Source: Agarivorans gilvus
Lineage (GTDB): Bacteria > Pseudomonadota > Gammaproteobacteria > Enterobacterales > Celerinatantimonadaceae
Direction: 5' to 3'
Assembly (NCBI RefSeq): GCF_001420915.1
Contig: NZ_CP013021.1
Location: 3,506,501 to 3,570,500 of the forward strand
Length of the DNA stretch: 64,000 nucleotides
Both the position numbers and the translations under genes were made by a program. Shown in pieces: positions 9,039 through 17,829 of the stretch (positions within the stretch are counted from its first letter, which is position 1; every line of letters starts with the position of its first letter). Under the pieces are notes generated by a model. It was not told the DNA's origin. It made no database searches and worked only from the letters and a program-made list of their open reading frames with translations.

Positions 9039-10253
9039 TTAGCGCAGCCATACTTGTAAATCACGAACAATACGATTGCCGCTAAATTGCGGGTGAGGGT
9101 CTTCAATAGGATCTAAGGCAAAGTAATTACGTTGTTCTTCGGGCAGCGCATGGTAACTTCCCCATACTTGATAAAGCCAAGCTTCAGCATCCCACTGTAA
9201 TTGATTTTGTTGATAATAGTCTAATGCGGTTTGGCCAACTGCGTTCTCAATCACAGCCAACAAATAGTTTTCAACATCTTGTTTAATCCGCTGCTCTTGT
9301 AGCGCAAACAACTCGGTCTCGCTCAGCATTACTGCCCGCTCCGGCTCGGCTGGAGTGAGTTTGCTGGATTGGCGCGGTGCCAATTGGCTAACCAAGAGCA
9401 GTAAATCTTGCTCGTGTTGGCTATTGTGAATATCGACGCTGGCAGGAGCAATTAAAGCTGCTGCCTGATTGAACAAGCTGGGTACATCCAGCTGTTGGCT
9501 GGGGTCATGGGCCTTAAACTCGGGGTGCTGAGCATGAAATAGCTGCAATCCTTTAAGTAAGCGCGATTTACCGCGCAATTCACGGAAGCGCCCCAGTAGG
9601 GTCAATAGCCGAGTTTGTACCACCGCCAATTCTTGAGTGCAGTCATGTACCGCCTGACTGAGATGAAGAACCAAGATTCGGCGCAGTTCGCGAATGTCTC
9701 CGGCGATTTGGCTTAAGCTGTCGAAGTTAAGTAGGGCGAGGCTATTTAATAGCTCGCTAACCTGTTGCTGGGCTAATTCATTTTCGCGGATTTTGGCACT
9801 CAAGCTAGGCACGTAACCAAACTCGTTGTTAATTCGCCCCCACAATACCCGCGAGCTATGGCGCAGGCTTTCGGTGAGGCTATAGCTATGTTCACTCAAG
9901 TCATTTAAATAGACTTCGGCTGCGGCTAAGTCGCCGATGTGTAAGGCTTCCTTATAATGCGCCGCCAAGGTTTTAATGGTGTCGAGGCGAGAGCCCACAT
10001 TGGCGTCAATTTGCCGATTGCGGGTATCACTCAAGGCTTCTTCTAGCAGTCCGCGCAGATGCGAACTCAGATGCAAACCTTCATCCGCTGCTGGGCGCCA
10101 AATCACACCGGCCTTAAGCAGGCTTTCAATTTGTTTGCTGCTTAGTTGGCTTTCATCCAAGCTGCCGTTAAGGTAGCCGTGCATCAGGCTTTCGCCGTGG
10201 CGAGCCAGTAGCTTAAATAGCTTTAAGCCCGCCTGCTGCAAATGTTGGTTCAC
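9039..10253 (-). CDS. Kleisin-like subunit of an SMC complex (MksF/MukF-like)
   Basis: A 404-aa mostly helical protein. Residues 1-90 resemble a winged-helix dimerisation region (FKLLARHGESLMHGYLNGSLDESQLSSKQIESLLKAGVI), followed by a long helical middle and a C-terminal domain ending IVRDLQVWLR. I call it the kleisin from its place as the third gene beside an SMC ATPase and a MukE-size protein, and from the domain outline, not from clear sequence identity. The GTG start overlaps the previous stop (GTGA). It would bridge two SMC heads. Confidence 0.6.
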   Translation of the reverse strand: MNQHLQQAGLKLFKLLARHGESLMHGYLNGSLDESQLSSKQIESLLKAGVIWRPAADEGLHLSSHLRGLLEEALSDTRNRQIDANVGSRLDTIKTLAAHYKEALHIGDLAAAEVYLNDLSEHSYSLTESLRHSSRVLWGRINNEFGYVPSLSAKIRENELAQQQVSELLNSLALLNFDSLSQIAGDIRELRRILVLHLSQAVHDCTQELAVVQTRLLTLLGRFRELRGKSRLLKGLQLFHAQHPEFKAHDPSQQLDVPSLFNQAAALIAPASVDIHNSQHEQDLLLLVSQLAPRQSSKLTPAEPERAVMLSETELFALQEQRIKQDVENYLLAVIENAVGQTALDYYQQNQLQWDAEAWLYQVWGSYHALPEEQRNYFALDPIEDPHPQFSGNRIVRDLQVWLR

Positions 10254-10909
10254 AGTAGCGACTCCTGCTGACCAATTGCATCGAGGGCTTGTTGTTCTAG
10301 GCCAAGCCCCTCGGCTTCGTCGATGAAGCTAATCACCTCAAAGATGTAATCAACTTTAGCGGTGGCGATATAAATTTGTTTTTCTTGGTTGGGGCGCACC
10401 AAATAGCCTTGCTCACACAAGCGTTTAAATATTTGTTTAAGCTGGCCATCCACTTGGCTGCTGGTAGAGCCAAATAGTTTATATTGAGCAATTTTCGCCA
10501 GTTGTTCGCGTAGTGCAGGCGTATCTTCCACCACCGTTTGTAATTCGCTTAGGCGCAGCGCCGAGCCTGCGCTGATTGGGCTGTCTTGGCCTTGGGCTTC
10601 TTGGCTGAGGATCAGCCATTCGCTGAGCGGTAACAGGTTGCCCGCTATCTCATTAAACTGTTGGCTAAGCACTTTATGTTCGGCATCACCCAATTGGCGA
10701 TAGGCGCAAAAGTAGACTTCGCCTTCACAGGCACTGGCCAAGCGACGGTTGAGTACATGTAAGTGGCTGTCGATACGTTCTCGGTTACTGCTGTCACTCA
10801 GAAAATGAAAACCATCTTCATCGCTAATTTGGCAGATAAATTGCCCACTTAACAGGGCTTCCAGTAGCCGGCCAGTTTCACTCATGCCGGTGGCGCTAGG
10901 CATACTCAT
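10250..10909 (-). CDS. MksE/MukE-like accessory subunit of the SMC complex
   Basis: A 219-aa protein of MukE/MksE size. It opens with ETGRLLEALLSGQFICQISDEDGFHFLSD and has a likely winged-helix part near the C-terminus (LKQIFKRLCEQGYLVRPNQEKQIYIATAKVDYIFEVISFI), the layout of MksE. MksE-type proteins bind the kleisin as dimers. Its ATG overlaps the SMC stop and its stop overlaps the kleisin GTG, so all three are translationally coupled. Confidence 0.65.
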   Translation of the reverse strand: MSMPSATGMSETGRLLEALLSGQFICQISDEDGFHFLSDSSNRERIDSHLHVLNRRLASACEGEVYFCAYRQLGDAEHKVLSQQFNEIAGNLLPLSEWLILSQEAQGQDSPISAGSALRLSELQTVVEDTPALREQLAKIAQYKLFGSTSSQVDGQLKQIFKRLCEQGYLVRPNQEKQIYIATAKVDYIFEVISFIDEAEGLGLEQQALDAIGQQESLL

Positions 10910-13900
10910 TGTTGACTCTCCAAGGTGGATTGGGCTTGCGCGGCTTTAGCAGCTTTGAGTTTTTCTTGTAAGGGATTAAGCCGAGGCTGTACCACTTGTA
11001 GTTGGCGCTTATCGCGGTTGATGATGTAGCGATGGGTAAATAAATCCAAGACTTCTGACTCTGGATTAGGGAAGGCGCCGAGAATGCGAATTTGGTTATG
11101 GTCGCAGGCATCAAAAATTTTCTTCACATTGCTTTGGTGCAAGGTACCTAACTCATCGATGGGCCAGTGAATGTAGGTATCGGCATTGCCGCGTAGCAGG
11201 CGAGTAAAGGCCAATAGAAACTTACATAAAATCAGGTAGGCCATGCCGTGGCTACTGGATTCATTTAGCTGGCGATCGGTGCGGATCAACAAATCACTGT
11301 TGCCTTCGCGCAGGCTCAGCTCAATCATCAGTAGCCTTGATACCCCTTCTTTGAGGGCGCTGCGACCAATAATGTCGAGGGCAATCCGCATACTGTTGGC
11401 GTAGTCTTCGTTAGGCAATTGGCTAAAACCTTGCTGCTGCCAGTTGTTGAAGTTATCCACGAATAACTTAAGTTCGTCCCAAAATTCCAACTCGCTGATT
11501 TTAGAGCGAATTTTTACCGCTGAATCGGACACCCCGTCTAGACTTAAGTCTTCGCCAATTTCGCGGGTAATGCGGCGGCTTTGGCTGAGAATACGTTGGT
11601 CGATGTCACTGAGGTTTTGGTAAAAGCTGCAAATGCTCATGCCTAGGTTACGGCCGTGGTCGATTAAACCCTGTACCTTTTGTGGTACCAAGCCGTTGAG
11701 CAATTCGGCTAAATGTGGCACGAGGTCGCGATAGGCCACGCTAGTTTCACCCTCGTCGTTGGTGTGTCGACAAGTGCTGCGCGAGCGCTCCCAAGTTTCG
11801 CTTAAATCCGAACCGGCTTGCTGGGCGAGTAAGCTGTCGAAGTGGCGCACTGACTCGTTCACTTGTTCTAAGTGCTGGTTACGTTGCTGGATTTGTTGCT
11901 CGGCTTCGCGGCTGCGCTCGGCTGGGCTGCCTTGAGCCTGCTCAGCTTTAGTCACTGGCAGTGCCGGCAGCGCCAGTTGTTTAATTTTACGTATTAGGTT
12001 TTGGCATTGGGCGTATTGTTGTTCTACTTGCTCTAACTGTTGCTTGTGCTTGCTCAATAAGGCTTGCTGGCTATCGCGCTGCTGTTGATAGTTGGCTAAT
12101 TGCTGATTCAGCGCTTGCTTGGCTTCGCCTTGCTGTTGGCGAGCCGTCACCAAGGCCTGATTAAGCTTAGGTTTTTGACTTAACCAGACTTGCTGATGCC
12201 AAATTTTATATTCACTCACTTCATCGCGGTATTGCTCGGCGTCTTGAATGTTTTGGTTGAGTTGGCGCTTTTGTTTGGCTAAGTCAACAATCAATTGGTC
12301 ATCTAAGCCCTGAGCTTGTAGCTCTCCGCGGTACCATTGTTCGGATTGTTTTAAAGCCTGCTTGGCTTGAGCTTGGCGCTGGCTGATGGCCTCCTGTGCT
12401 TGGCTAAGCTGAGTCTCTAGAGAGTCAATTTTTTCTTCCCACCAGGCTAGGGTCTCTAACTTGGCTTCTTGATGCTGTGCTTGTAATTCACTTAAGTAGT
12501 CTTGGTGCTGAGCATGCGCCTTGCTGAGGTAGTCTTGCAGCTTGCTTTGGCTCTCGCGTGACTCCTGCTGGCGCTGTTTTAAGGCTTGCGAAAACTGTTC
12601 TTTAAGCAGTTGTTTTTCTTCCTGTAAGCGCTGGTATTTATCGTCGCAGTTATGCAGGGCGGCAGTGGCTTCGGCTAGCGCCAGTTCTTGTTGTTGCACG
12701 GCTTGATTGGCGGCATCGAGTTCTTGTTCAGCTTGTTGGCGTTGCTTTTGCGCCTTGAGCAGCGCCTGTTGAACCTGCTCTAATTGCTGCTGAATTTGTT
12801 GCTCACTGGCGGCGCATTCCGGCGCATCAATGGCTTTTAGATCAACTACCAAGCCATAAAGGCTGTGCTGCTGCTCTTCGGCATGCGGTTTTAAATCGCG
12901 ACGCTCTAAGAGGGCAGGGTTAATCAGTTTACCAATGCTCTGTTCCCAGAGTGGGTGTTCTTGGCGCAAGTGAGCCAGCAAGCTGCCATCGGCAGGGTGC
13001 AAGCGTTGTTGCAAGGTGTCTAGCTGTTGGCTTAGCAGGTTATGCTGCTGGCTGGCTTTGGCCAATTGCTGGTCGGCTTGCTGGCGTTGCTGCTTCAATT
13101 GCTGCAGTTGTTCACTGTGTTGGCGAACTTGTGCAGATAAAAGTTGGCGCTGCTGAGAGGCTTCATCAAGGCGGTTGTCCATGATGTTGAGCTGGCGGCT
13201 TTCTTCCTCGTTATAACCCATTTGTTGAGTGCGCGCTTCATGCTGCGCCAACTCTAGCTGAGTTTTGTGTTGCTGCTGCTGGAAGCGTTGCTCTAGCTGA
13301 GTAATTTGCGCTTGTTGTTGCTGTTGTTCGCTGCTGAGCTGGGCTTGTTGCTGTTGTTTTTCCTGATTTAACTGTTGTTGTAGCTGATCTTTATTGTTAT
13401 GCAGCTTATTAAGCGCGCGGTTTAGCTGTTCGTTAATGTCGCTCTTACGTTGGTTGAAGTGGGCTTCAATGTCGCTGTGCTGCTCGGTTAATAGCTGGTG
13501 GCGTTCGCTCACTTCGCGTAATTGTTCGCGCCACTGTGGCAGTTGCTCTAATGCGCTTAAAGCCTGCTCAATGTTTTTGTCTTGCCAGGCTTGGTATTCA
13601 TCTTCAATTTGATTGAGTTGCTGATCGAAGTGTTTCACGTCGGCATTGGCCGCCGACAGCGTTTGGTTGAGCTGTTCGCGTTGGTTTTGCCATTGCTGCT
13701 CTAGCGCGTTGAGATCTTGTTTTAGCTGATTGATTTGTCGCTGGCCGCTCTGAGTTTGGCTGTACAGCTCGCTTTCATCATCTTTGAGTTGTTGCTCAAG
13801 TAGACGCAATTGCGCCTCACTATTTAGTAGCTGCTGATGTATTTGTTCCAGTTTGACAAACTTAGGACGAATCGCCTCAAATTGTTGAATTAAGCGAGTT

Positions 13901-14619
13901 TCTTGGATCCACGCCTGGGCCTTATTGGCATCTACCCAGGTGGGTTTTAGGGTGACGCCGTCTTCTTCCATGATCGCCGCAATCATCGACTTGATGGTTT
14001 CCATCTTGCCTTCTTTAGAATGCACCGCCTTGGCGAGTTTTTCGATATGGCGCAAGGAGTGTTTAGGGTCGCACATCGAAAACTGACGCGCGTAGCCTTT
14101 TAGCGCACTGTCACCGCTGTTTTGTAAACTGCGATCGTTTTGAATGATGGCGCGATATTCACGGGTATTGAGAAACTTAGTGGTCGCTAGAGCCTGGCCT
14201 TGATAGAGCTGCTTTTTCAGCTTTTGACCCAACTTGGCCGGATTTAAAAACCAAGTGCCTTGCTGGTCTTGTTTTTCGATGAAATCTTCTAGCTCAAAGG
14301 GCTTGCCAATGAAACGGTACTTTACCCCTTGCTCTTCACGACCCGAGGACAATACTACCTGAGCCTGCTGGCCATTATACTGTTGGTATTCAAAGATGAT
14401 GTAGCTGGCTTCTCGCGGTAAATACCAGCGCTCGAAACTGTCGCGGGTGCTGGGTACGACGCGGCTTGGATATTCGCCATAAAAAACGGGTATTAAGCGC
14501 TGTAGGGTGGTTTTACCCGAGGCATTAGTACCACAGATATTACTATGTTGGTCGAGTTTAAGTTCAACTACACCGCTAAGATGGGTGTCGATCAAGATGA
14601 TCCGCAATAAGCCAGACAA
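10906..14619 (-). CDS. SMC-like ATPase, MksB/MukB-type condensin subunit
   Basis: A 1237-aa protein. The N-terminal head carries Walker A (GTNASGKTT, residues 30-38). Two long Gln/Glu-rich coiled coils flank a short hinge near residues 545-610. The C-terminal head has an ABC-signature-like ESSSHGMAYLILC and a Walker B/D-loop region HWPIDELG. This is the SMC architecture of MksB/MukB, which compact chromosomes or, in Wadjet, extrude plasmid DNA. The start is a TTG with AAGGA 6 bases upstream. It is the first gene of a B-E-F cassette; MukFEB and MksFEB normally run F-E-B. No JetD/MksG nuclease gene is adjacent. Confidence 0.8.
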   Translation of the reverse strand: MSGLLRIILIDTHLSGVVELKLDQHSNICGTNASGKTTLQRLIPVFYGEYPSRVVPSTRDSFERWYLPREASYIIFEYQQYNGQQAQVVLSSGREEQGVKYRFIGKPFELEDFIEKQDQQGTWFLNPAKLGQKLKKQLYQGQALATTKFLNTREYRAIIQNDRSLQNSGDSALKGYARQFSMCDPKHSLRHIEKLAKAVHSKEGKMETIKSMIAAIMEEDGVTLKPTWVDANKAQAWIQETRLIQQFEAIRPKFVKLEQIHQQLLNSEAQLRLLEQQLKDDESELYSQTQSGQRQINQLKQDLNALEQQWQNQREQLNQTLSAANADVKHFDQQLNQIEDEYQAWQDKNIEQALSALEQLPQWREQLREVSERHQLLTEQHSDIEAHFNQRKSDINEQLNRALNKLHNNKDQLQQQLNQEKQQQQAQLSSEQQQQQAQITQLEQRFQQQQHKTQLELAQHEARTQQMGYNEEESRQLNIMDNRLDEASQQRQLLSAQVRQHSEQLQQLKQQRQQADQQLAKASQQHNLLSQQLDTLQQRLHPADGSLLAHLRQEHPLWEQSIGKLINPALLERRDLKPHAEEQQHSLYGLVVDLKAIDAPECAASEQQIQQQLEQVQQALLKAQKQRQQAEQELDAANQAVQQQELALAEATAALHNCDDKYQRLQEEKQLLKEQFSQALKQRQQESRESQSKLQDYLSKAHAQHQDYLSELQAQHQEAKLETLAWWEEKIDSLETQLSQAQEAISQRQAQAKQALKQSEQWYRGELQAQGLDDQLIVDLAKQKRQLNQNIQDAEQYRDEVSEYKIWHQQVWLSQKPKLNQALVTARQQQGEAKQALNQQLANYQQQRDSQQALLSKHKQQLEQVEQQYAQCQNLIRKIKQLALPALPVTKAEQAQGSPAERSREAEQQIQQRNQHLEQVNESVRHFDSLLAQQAGSDLSETWERSRSTCRHTNDEGETSVAYRDLVPHLAELLNGLVPQKVQGLIDHGRNLGMSICSFYQNLSDIDQRILSQSRRITREIGEDLSLDGVSDSAVKIRSKISELEFWDELKLFVDNFNNWQQQGFSQLPNEDYANSMRIALDIIGRSALKEGVSRLLMIELSLREGNSDLLIRTDRQLNESSSHGMAYLILCKFLLAFTRLLRGNADTYIHWPIDELGTLHQSNVKKIFDACDHNQIRILGAFPNPESEVLDLFTHRYIINRDKRQLQVVQPRLNPLQEKLKAAKAAQAQSTLESQQ

Positions 14620-14850
14620 AGTGCATCCTTTTTAAATTTAGCTAGTTGGTCTCTTGCTTGCTGGACAAGAGGGCAGCCATCAGGCAGGCCAATGTTTCAG
14701 TGTACCCAAGAACGCGCATTCAGCGAAGCCTTAGCTGTGGTGTTTGCTTAAAAACTGTTAGTTGTTGTACAAAAAATTAGCGCAGGGTTCGCTTAAGCGG
14801 ATTGTTTGGCTATTGAACTTGCCGAGCGCTTGTGAAATACTCCCGCGCCC

Positions 14851-14887
14851 TTGGGTTCTCTCACCCCCAATTAACAAAAAGATAGGT
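14851..14887 (+). promoter_or_regulatory. PreQ1-I riboswitch controlling yhhQ translation
   Basis: Stem TTGGG (14851-14855) pairs with CCCAA (14866-14870) around a 10-base loop TTCTCTCACC, followed directly by the A-rich tail TTAACAAAAAGATAGG. This is the H-type pseudoknot layout of preQ1 class I aptamers and is close to the Thermoanaerobacter tengcongensis aptamer (same 5-bp stem, 10-base loop, TTAACAAAA tail). The tail ends in AGG, the likely Shine-Dalgarno of the ATG at 14897, so ligand binding would block translation. The downstream gene transports queuosine precursors, which supports the call. Confidence 0.8.
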
Positions 14888-14896
14888 CATAGTTAC

Positions 14897-15550
14897 ATGT
14901 GGTTTTTACAATTAAATGAGGCCGAGCGCCGTAGCGTGCTAATCCTTGCCTCCTTCCATATTATCGCCATTACCGCGAGCAATTATTTAGTTCAACTTCC
15001 CTTCATCTTGTTTGGTTTTCATACCACTTGGGGGGCGTTTACCTTCCCGTTTATTTTCTTGGCAACCGACTTAACGGTGCGCTTATTTGGCGCCAGCCGC
15101 GCTAGAAAAATTATCTTTTTGGCGATGTTCCCGGCTTTAATCGTGAGCTACTTGGTATCGGTGGTATTTTATCAAGGTGCTTATCAAGGTCTATCGGGTT
15201 TATTGGCTTGGAATGGCTTTGTGGCACGTATCGCACTAGCTAGCTTCTTGGCTTATACGGTGGGGCAATTGCTAGATGTTAAGGTGTTCGACCGCTTACG
15301 CCAGCTTAAGTTATGGTGGGTGGCTCCGGCTTGCTCCAGCGTATTTGGTAATTTAGTAGATACCTTCTTATTTTTTGCGGTGGCGTTTTTCGCTAGTAGC
15401 GATGCCTTCATGGCAGAGCATTGGGTAGAAATCGCTTGGGTCGATTATGGCTTTAAGTTAGCGGTGAATTTGGCTTTGTTCGTACCGCTTTATGGCATGT
15501 TGCTGCATTTTCTGCAAAGCCGACTCCATCCGCAAAAAGCCTTAGCATAA
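14897..15550 (+). CDS. yhhQ: Queuosine precursor transporter, YhhQ family (COG1738)
   Basis: A 217-aa inner-membrane protein with about six transmembrane segments. The motifs FPFIFLATDLTVRLFG, SVFGNLVDTFLFFAVAF and the C-terminal AWVDYGFKLAVNL are typical of the YhhQ/vitamin-transport family that imports preQ0/preQ1 for queuosine synthesis. I start at the ATG at 14897, immediately after the riboswitch; the longer open frame upstream would run through the aptamer and is not translated in this model. Translation is probably shut off when preQ1 is abundant. Confidence 0.88.
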   Translation: MWFLQLNEAERRSVLILASFHIIAITASNYLVQLPFILFGFHTTWGAFTFPFIFLATDLTVRLFGASRARKIIFLAMFPALIVSYLVSVVFYQGAYQGLSGLLAWNGFVARIALASFLAYTVGQLLDVKVFDRLRQLKLWWVAPACSSVFGNLVDTFLFFAVAFFASSDAFMAEHWVEIAWVDYGFKLAVNLALFVPLYGMLLHFLQSRLHPQKALA

Positions 15551-15594
15551 GCTTTAGTGAGGCTCGCCAGAGCCAATGGCGAGCTTTCTATTCT

Positions 15595-16041
15595 CTAGTT
15601 ACTGCTTTGCTGTTGTTTTCTTTTTAGCGCTTCTTGCTGCAACATATCTTGTAGTTTTTCATGGTGTCCTTTGGCTACCATGGCGCTGGCAATCGCTGTT
15701 TCTTGTATTAAAGTGGCATTTAGCGCCTGACTCTTCTTACCCACTGGAGTTTTATAAAAGGCCACTAATTGGCTTAGCTCTTCATCCGTGAAGTGCTTTT
15801 GGTATACCTCGGCAATTTGGGGTTTGATTTCTTCCCAAGTGAGGTAGCTCTCGGCCCATTGTGTTAATACTTCTTGGTAGTCGGCTAAAGGCGGATTGTT
15901 GCGAATTAATGCGCTATTAAGATTGTGCCGAATAATCTTCATTTGCTGTTCGCTATCATTTAGTGCGAGTAGTTCATCTATGGGGCTGGCTTGTAGGGTA
16001 CAAGTGGCAAAGAGTAGGGCGGCGGCAAATAGCTTTTTCAT
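15595..16041 (-). CDS. DUF2059 family periplasmic protein
   Basis: A 148-aa protein with a signal peptide (MKKLFAAALLFATCTLQAS). The rest is helical, with TDEELSQLVAFYKTPVGKKSQ, the recognisable DUF2059 core found in many proteobacterial periplasmic proteins of unknown function. The start at 16041 has AAGGA 7 bases upstream; an in-frame TTG 13 codons earlier has no such site. It lies convergent with yhhQ, 44 bases away. No partner genes suggest a role. Confidence 0.82.
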   Translation of the reverse strand: MKKLFAAALLFATCTLQASPIDELLALNDSEQQMKIIRHNLNSALIRNNPPLADYQEVLTQWAESYLTWEEIKPQIAEVYQKHFTDEELSQLVAFYKTPVGKKSQALNATLIQETAIASAMVAKGHHEKLQDMLQQEALKRKQQQSSN

Positions 16042-16207
16042 AGCGTCATCCTTGAAGTAGTGTAAAGCTGGTATTTTCAACAGCTAGTGATTTATCTTGT
16101 AAGCCTACACCTTCTATAACGAGGGTGAAAGGATTGACATGGTTGATCTGCTTAAGCTTAGTTAAAATAGCGCTTTGATTGATCATGATAAGGCGGGTAA
16201 CAGATAG

Positions 16208-16657
16208 ATGGCTAAAGCCAAACCTCAGGTAAAATTACATAGCTATGGAATATATAGTCACTGGGATAGTGATGCTAAAGCCTTGCCGCAGATCCGCGAA
16301 TTTACCACTCGAGTCGAAGCCGAACTCGAGGTGGAATTTGGTTTAATAGTGAATATTAAGAAGGCCAAAGGACAGCAGCTGCATTATTGCATTTATCATC
16401 CCGATATTCCCGATGATGACGGGCAGGTGATGGCCCCCTTTACAGGGGATGAATATGTGCGTAGTAACGACTGGGACTTTTACCTAGGTGACACCATTTG
16501 GGCACCGGTGAGTAATAAACTGGGAATATGGCGAATGACCATTGAGCTGGCTGGTCAGCTGGTGGCCGATAAATCCTTTGAGCTCTATCAACAGCAGGCG
16601 GGAGATGCGGCTGACTTTTTCAATCCCCGTCGCAAGTCTAAGTTGAAGCCGCGTTAG
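16208..16657 (+). CDS. DUF3859 family protein
   Basis: A 149-aa soluble protein with no signal peptide. The segments KLHSYGIYSHWDSDAKALPQI, FYLGDTIWAP and GIWRMTIELAGQLVADKSFELY match the outline of the uncharacterised DUF3859 family of marine gammaproteobacteria. The C-terminus is basic (NPRRKSKLKPR). Monocistronic. The function is unknown, and the family call is from memory of its pattern. Confidence 0.7.
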   Translation: MAKAKPQVKLHSYGIYSHWDSDAKALPQIREFTTRVEAELEVEFGLIVNIKKAKGQQLHYCIYHPDIPDDDGQVMAPFTGDEYVRSNDWDFYLGDTIWAPVSNKLGIWRMTIELAGQLVADKSFELYQQQAGDAADFFNPRRKSKLKPR

Positions 16658-16676
16658 CTTATCGCTTTAAGCATAG

Positions 16677-16701
16677 CGGCAGGTTGCGTGGAGGCCTGCC
16701 G
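16677..16701. terminator. Hairpin between two convergent genes
   Basis: CGGCAGG pairs with CCTGCCG across an 11-base loop. It sits between the convergent DUF3859 gene and the 55-aa gene. Neither side has a good T-run, so this is a weak or Rho-assisted terminator candidate only. Confidence 0.35.
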
Positions 16702-16723
16702 GTGTTCAAGTTAGCTTAAACGC

Positions 16724-16891
16724 TCAGTCCTGAACTTCATTAAGATAGGCTTGTAATTGCTTTTTTTCTTCGTACTCGTCGATGCGTCGTCGAGCTCGCG
16801 CCTTATCTCTTTGGGTTTTATGGCTCTTGGCTTTAGCCGTGAAATCTTGTTCTTCCCATTCATCAAAATCATCGAAGTGTGAGTGTTTCAT
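16724..16891 (-). CDS. Small charged protein (55 aa), PA3496-like
   Basis: A 55-codon gene. It reads MKHSHFDDFDEWEEQDFT and continues into a very basic stretch (KARARRRIDEY) and an acidic/helical tail ending in NEVQD. AGGA lies 6 bases before the ATG at 16891, supporting real translation. The pattern of an acidic head, an RRR-IDEY block and a short helix resembles small conserved proteins annotated as PA3496-family putative envelope integrity proteins. That family link is tentative; the coding call rests on the SD, composition and stop position. Confidence 0.65.
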   Translation of the reverse strand: MKHSHFDDFDEWEEQDFTAKAKSHKTQRDKARARRRIDEYEEKKQLQAYLNEVQD

Positions 16892-17262
16892 GCTCATTCC
16901 TAGCTTTAACTTAATTAAGTGTAATTTGGCCTAGCCGCTGTCGCGCCGAGCTTTGCCGTTAAATACGCGGCAAAATATAACGAGATTAAATGAAAGCTTT
17001 ATGACGATAAGAGATGATGTAAATGACATTTATTTTAACATGCAAGCAACACCGCGCCGCTGTGCTTAAGCTCTAGCGTTTTGATGTTTCGATGATTCTA
17101 ATTGGCTGCATTTTTATTAAATGGCGATAATTTGACTATATTCCCCCTTATGTTTCTATTTTTTAGAATGTTTGCCAAAATTAATTGCAATTTTATTCGC
17201 AAGTTTGATCGGTCACACTAATAAAACCAGTACTCTGCTGGAGCTGTGTCATAGGAGAAAAA
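16892..17262. other. Intergenic region upstream of cytochrome b561
   Basis: About 370 bases between the divergent 55-aa gene and the b561 gene. It is AT-rich with stop codons in all frames. One candidate sigma70 promoter is listed separately. I see no RNA gene or repeat. Confidence 0.5.
17132..17160 (+). promoter_or_regulatory. Candidate sigma70 promoter for cytochrome b561-yceI
   Basis: TTGACT at 17132 and TCTATT at 17155 are separated by 17 bases. The -35 matches 5 of 6 and the -10 matches 4 of 6 consensus positions. It lies about 100 bases before the b561 ATG. Chosen by eye. Confidence 0.4.
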
Positions 17263-17814
17263 ATGGGGATTCGTAACACCGAGCACGGTTACGGTTGGCT
17301 AACAATTGTTTTACATTGGTTGGTTGCCGGATGTGTTTTTGGATTGTTTGGATTAGGCCTATTTATGGTAGACCTAAACTACTATTCTAGCTGGTATCAA
17401 ACGGCACCCAACATTCACAAAAGTGTCGGTATTTTGTTGTTTTTTACCATGCTGTTTCGCTTGTTTTGGCGTGCTATTAATCCTAAAACGGCGAGTCCTG
17501 CAAATCATAAAGATTGGGAGAAAACCGGGGCGAAAATAGGCCACTTCTTGCTTTATGGGGTGTTGTTTTGCCTGATGATTTCAGGTTACTTCATTTCAAC
17601 CGCTGATGGGCGCTCCATCAGTGTCTTTGCTTGGTTTGATGTTCCGGCCTCAATTACACATATTCAGCAGCAAGAAGAAATCGCTGGAGACATCCACGCT
17701 TTTCTCGCCTGGAGTTTAATGGTGTTGGTGGCAGGGCATGCCTTGGCTGCCCTAAAACACCATTTTATAGATAAAGACAGCACTTTAGTGCGCATGTTGA
17801 AATCAACTAAATAG
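17263..17814 (+). CDS. Cytochrome b561 family protein
   Basis: A 183-aa integral membrane protein with four hydrophobic segments and histidines placed for two b-hemes: YGWLTIVLHWLVAG, NIHKSVGILLFF, GHFLLYGVLFCLMISGYF and IHAFLAWSLMVLVAGHALAALKHHF. Family members carry electrons across or within the inner membrane, for example from the quinone pool. AGGAG lies before the ATG. It is followed 15 bases later by yceI; this b561-YceI pairing is common in proteobacteria and points to shared function in quinone or isoprenoid handling. Confidence 0.9.
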   Translation: MGIRNTEHGYGWLTIVLHWLVAGCVFGLFGLGLFMVDLNYYSSWYQTAPNIHKSVGILLFFTMLFRLFWRAINPKTASPANHKDWEKTGAKIGHFLLYGVLFCLMISGYFISTADGRSISVFAWFDVPASITHIQQQEEIAGDIHAFLAWSLMVLVAGHALAALKHHFIDKDSTLVRMLKSTK

Positions 17815-17829
17815 ATAAAGGGATCCATC

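Noticed and set aside
12000..13800. CAG/CAA-like low-complexity tract suggesting a microsatellite
   Set aside because: It encodes the Gln-rich coiled coils of the SMC protein with no strict period; it is coding composition, not a repeat array.
9039..14619. Wadjet-type plasmid defence system
   Set aside because: The SMC, E and F-like genes are present but there is no JetD/MksG toprim nuclease on either side, and the gene order differs from jetABCD.
14762..14896. N-terminal extension of YhhQ from TTG 14762
   Set aside because: Those codons overlap the preQ1 aptamer and are not conserved in the family.
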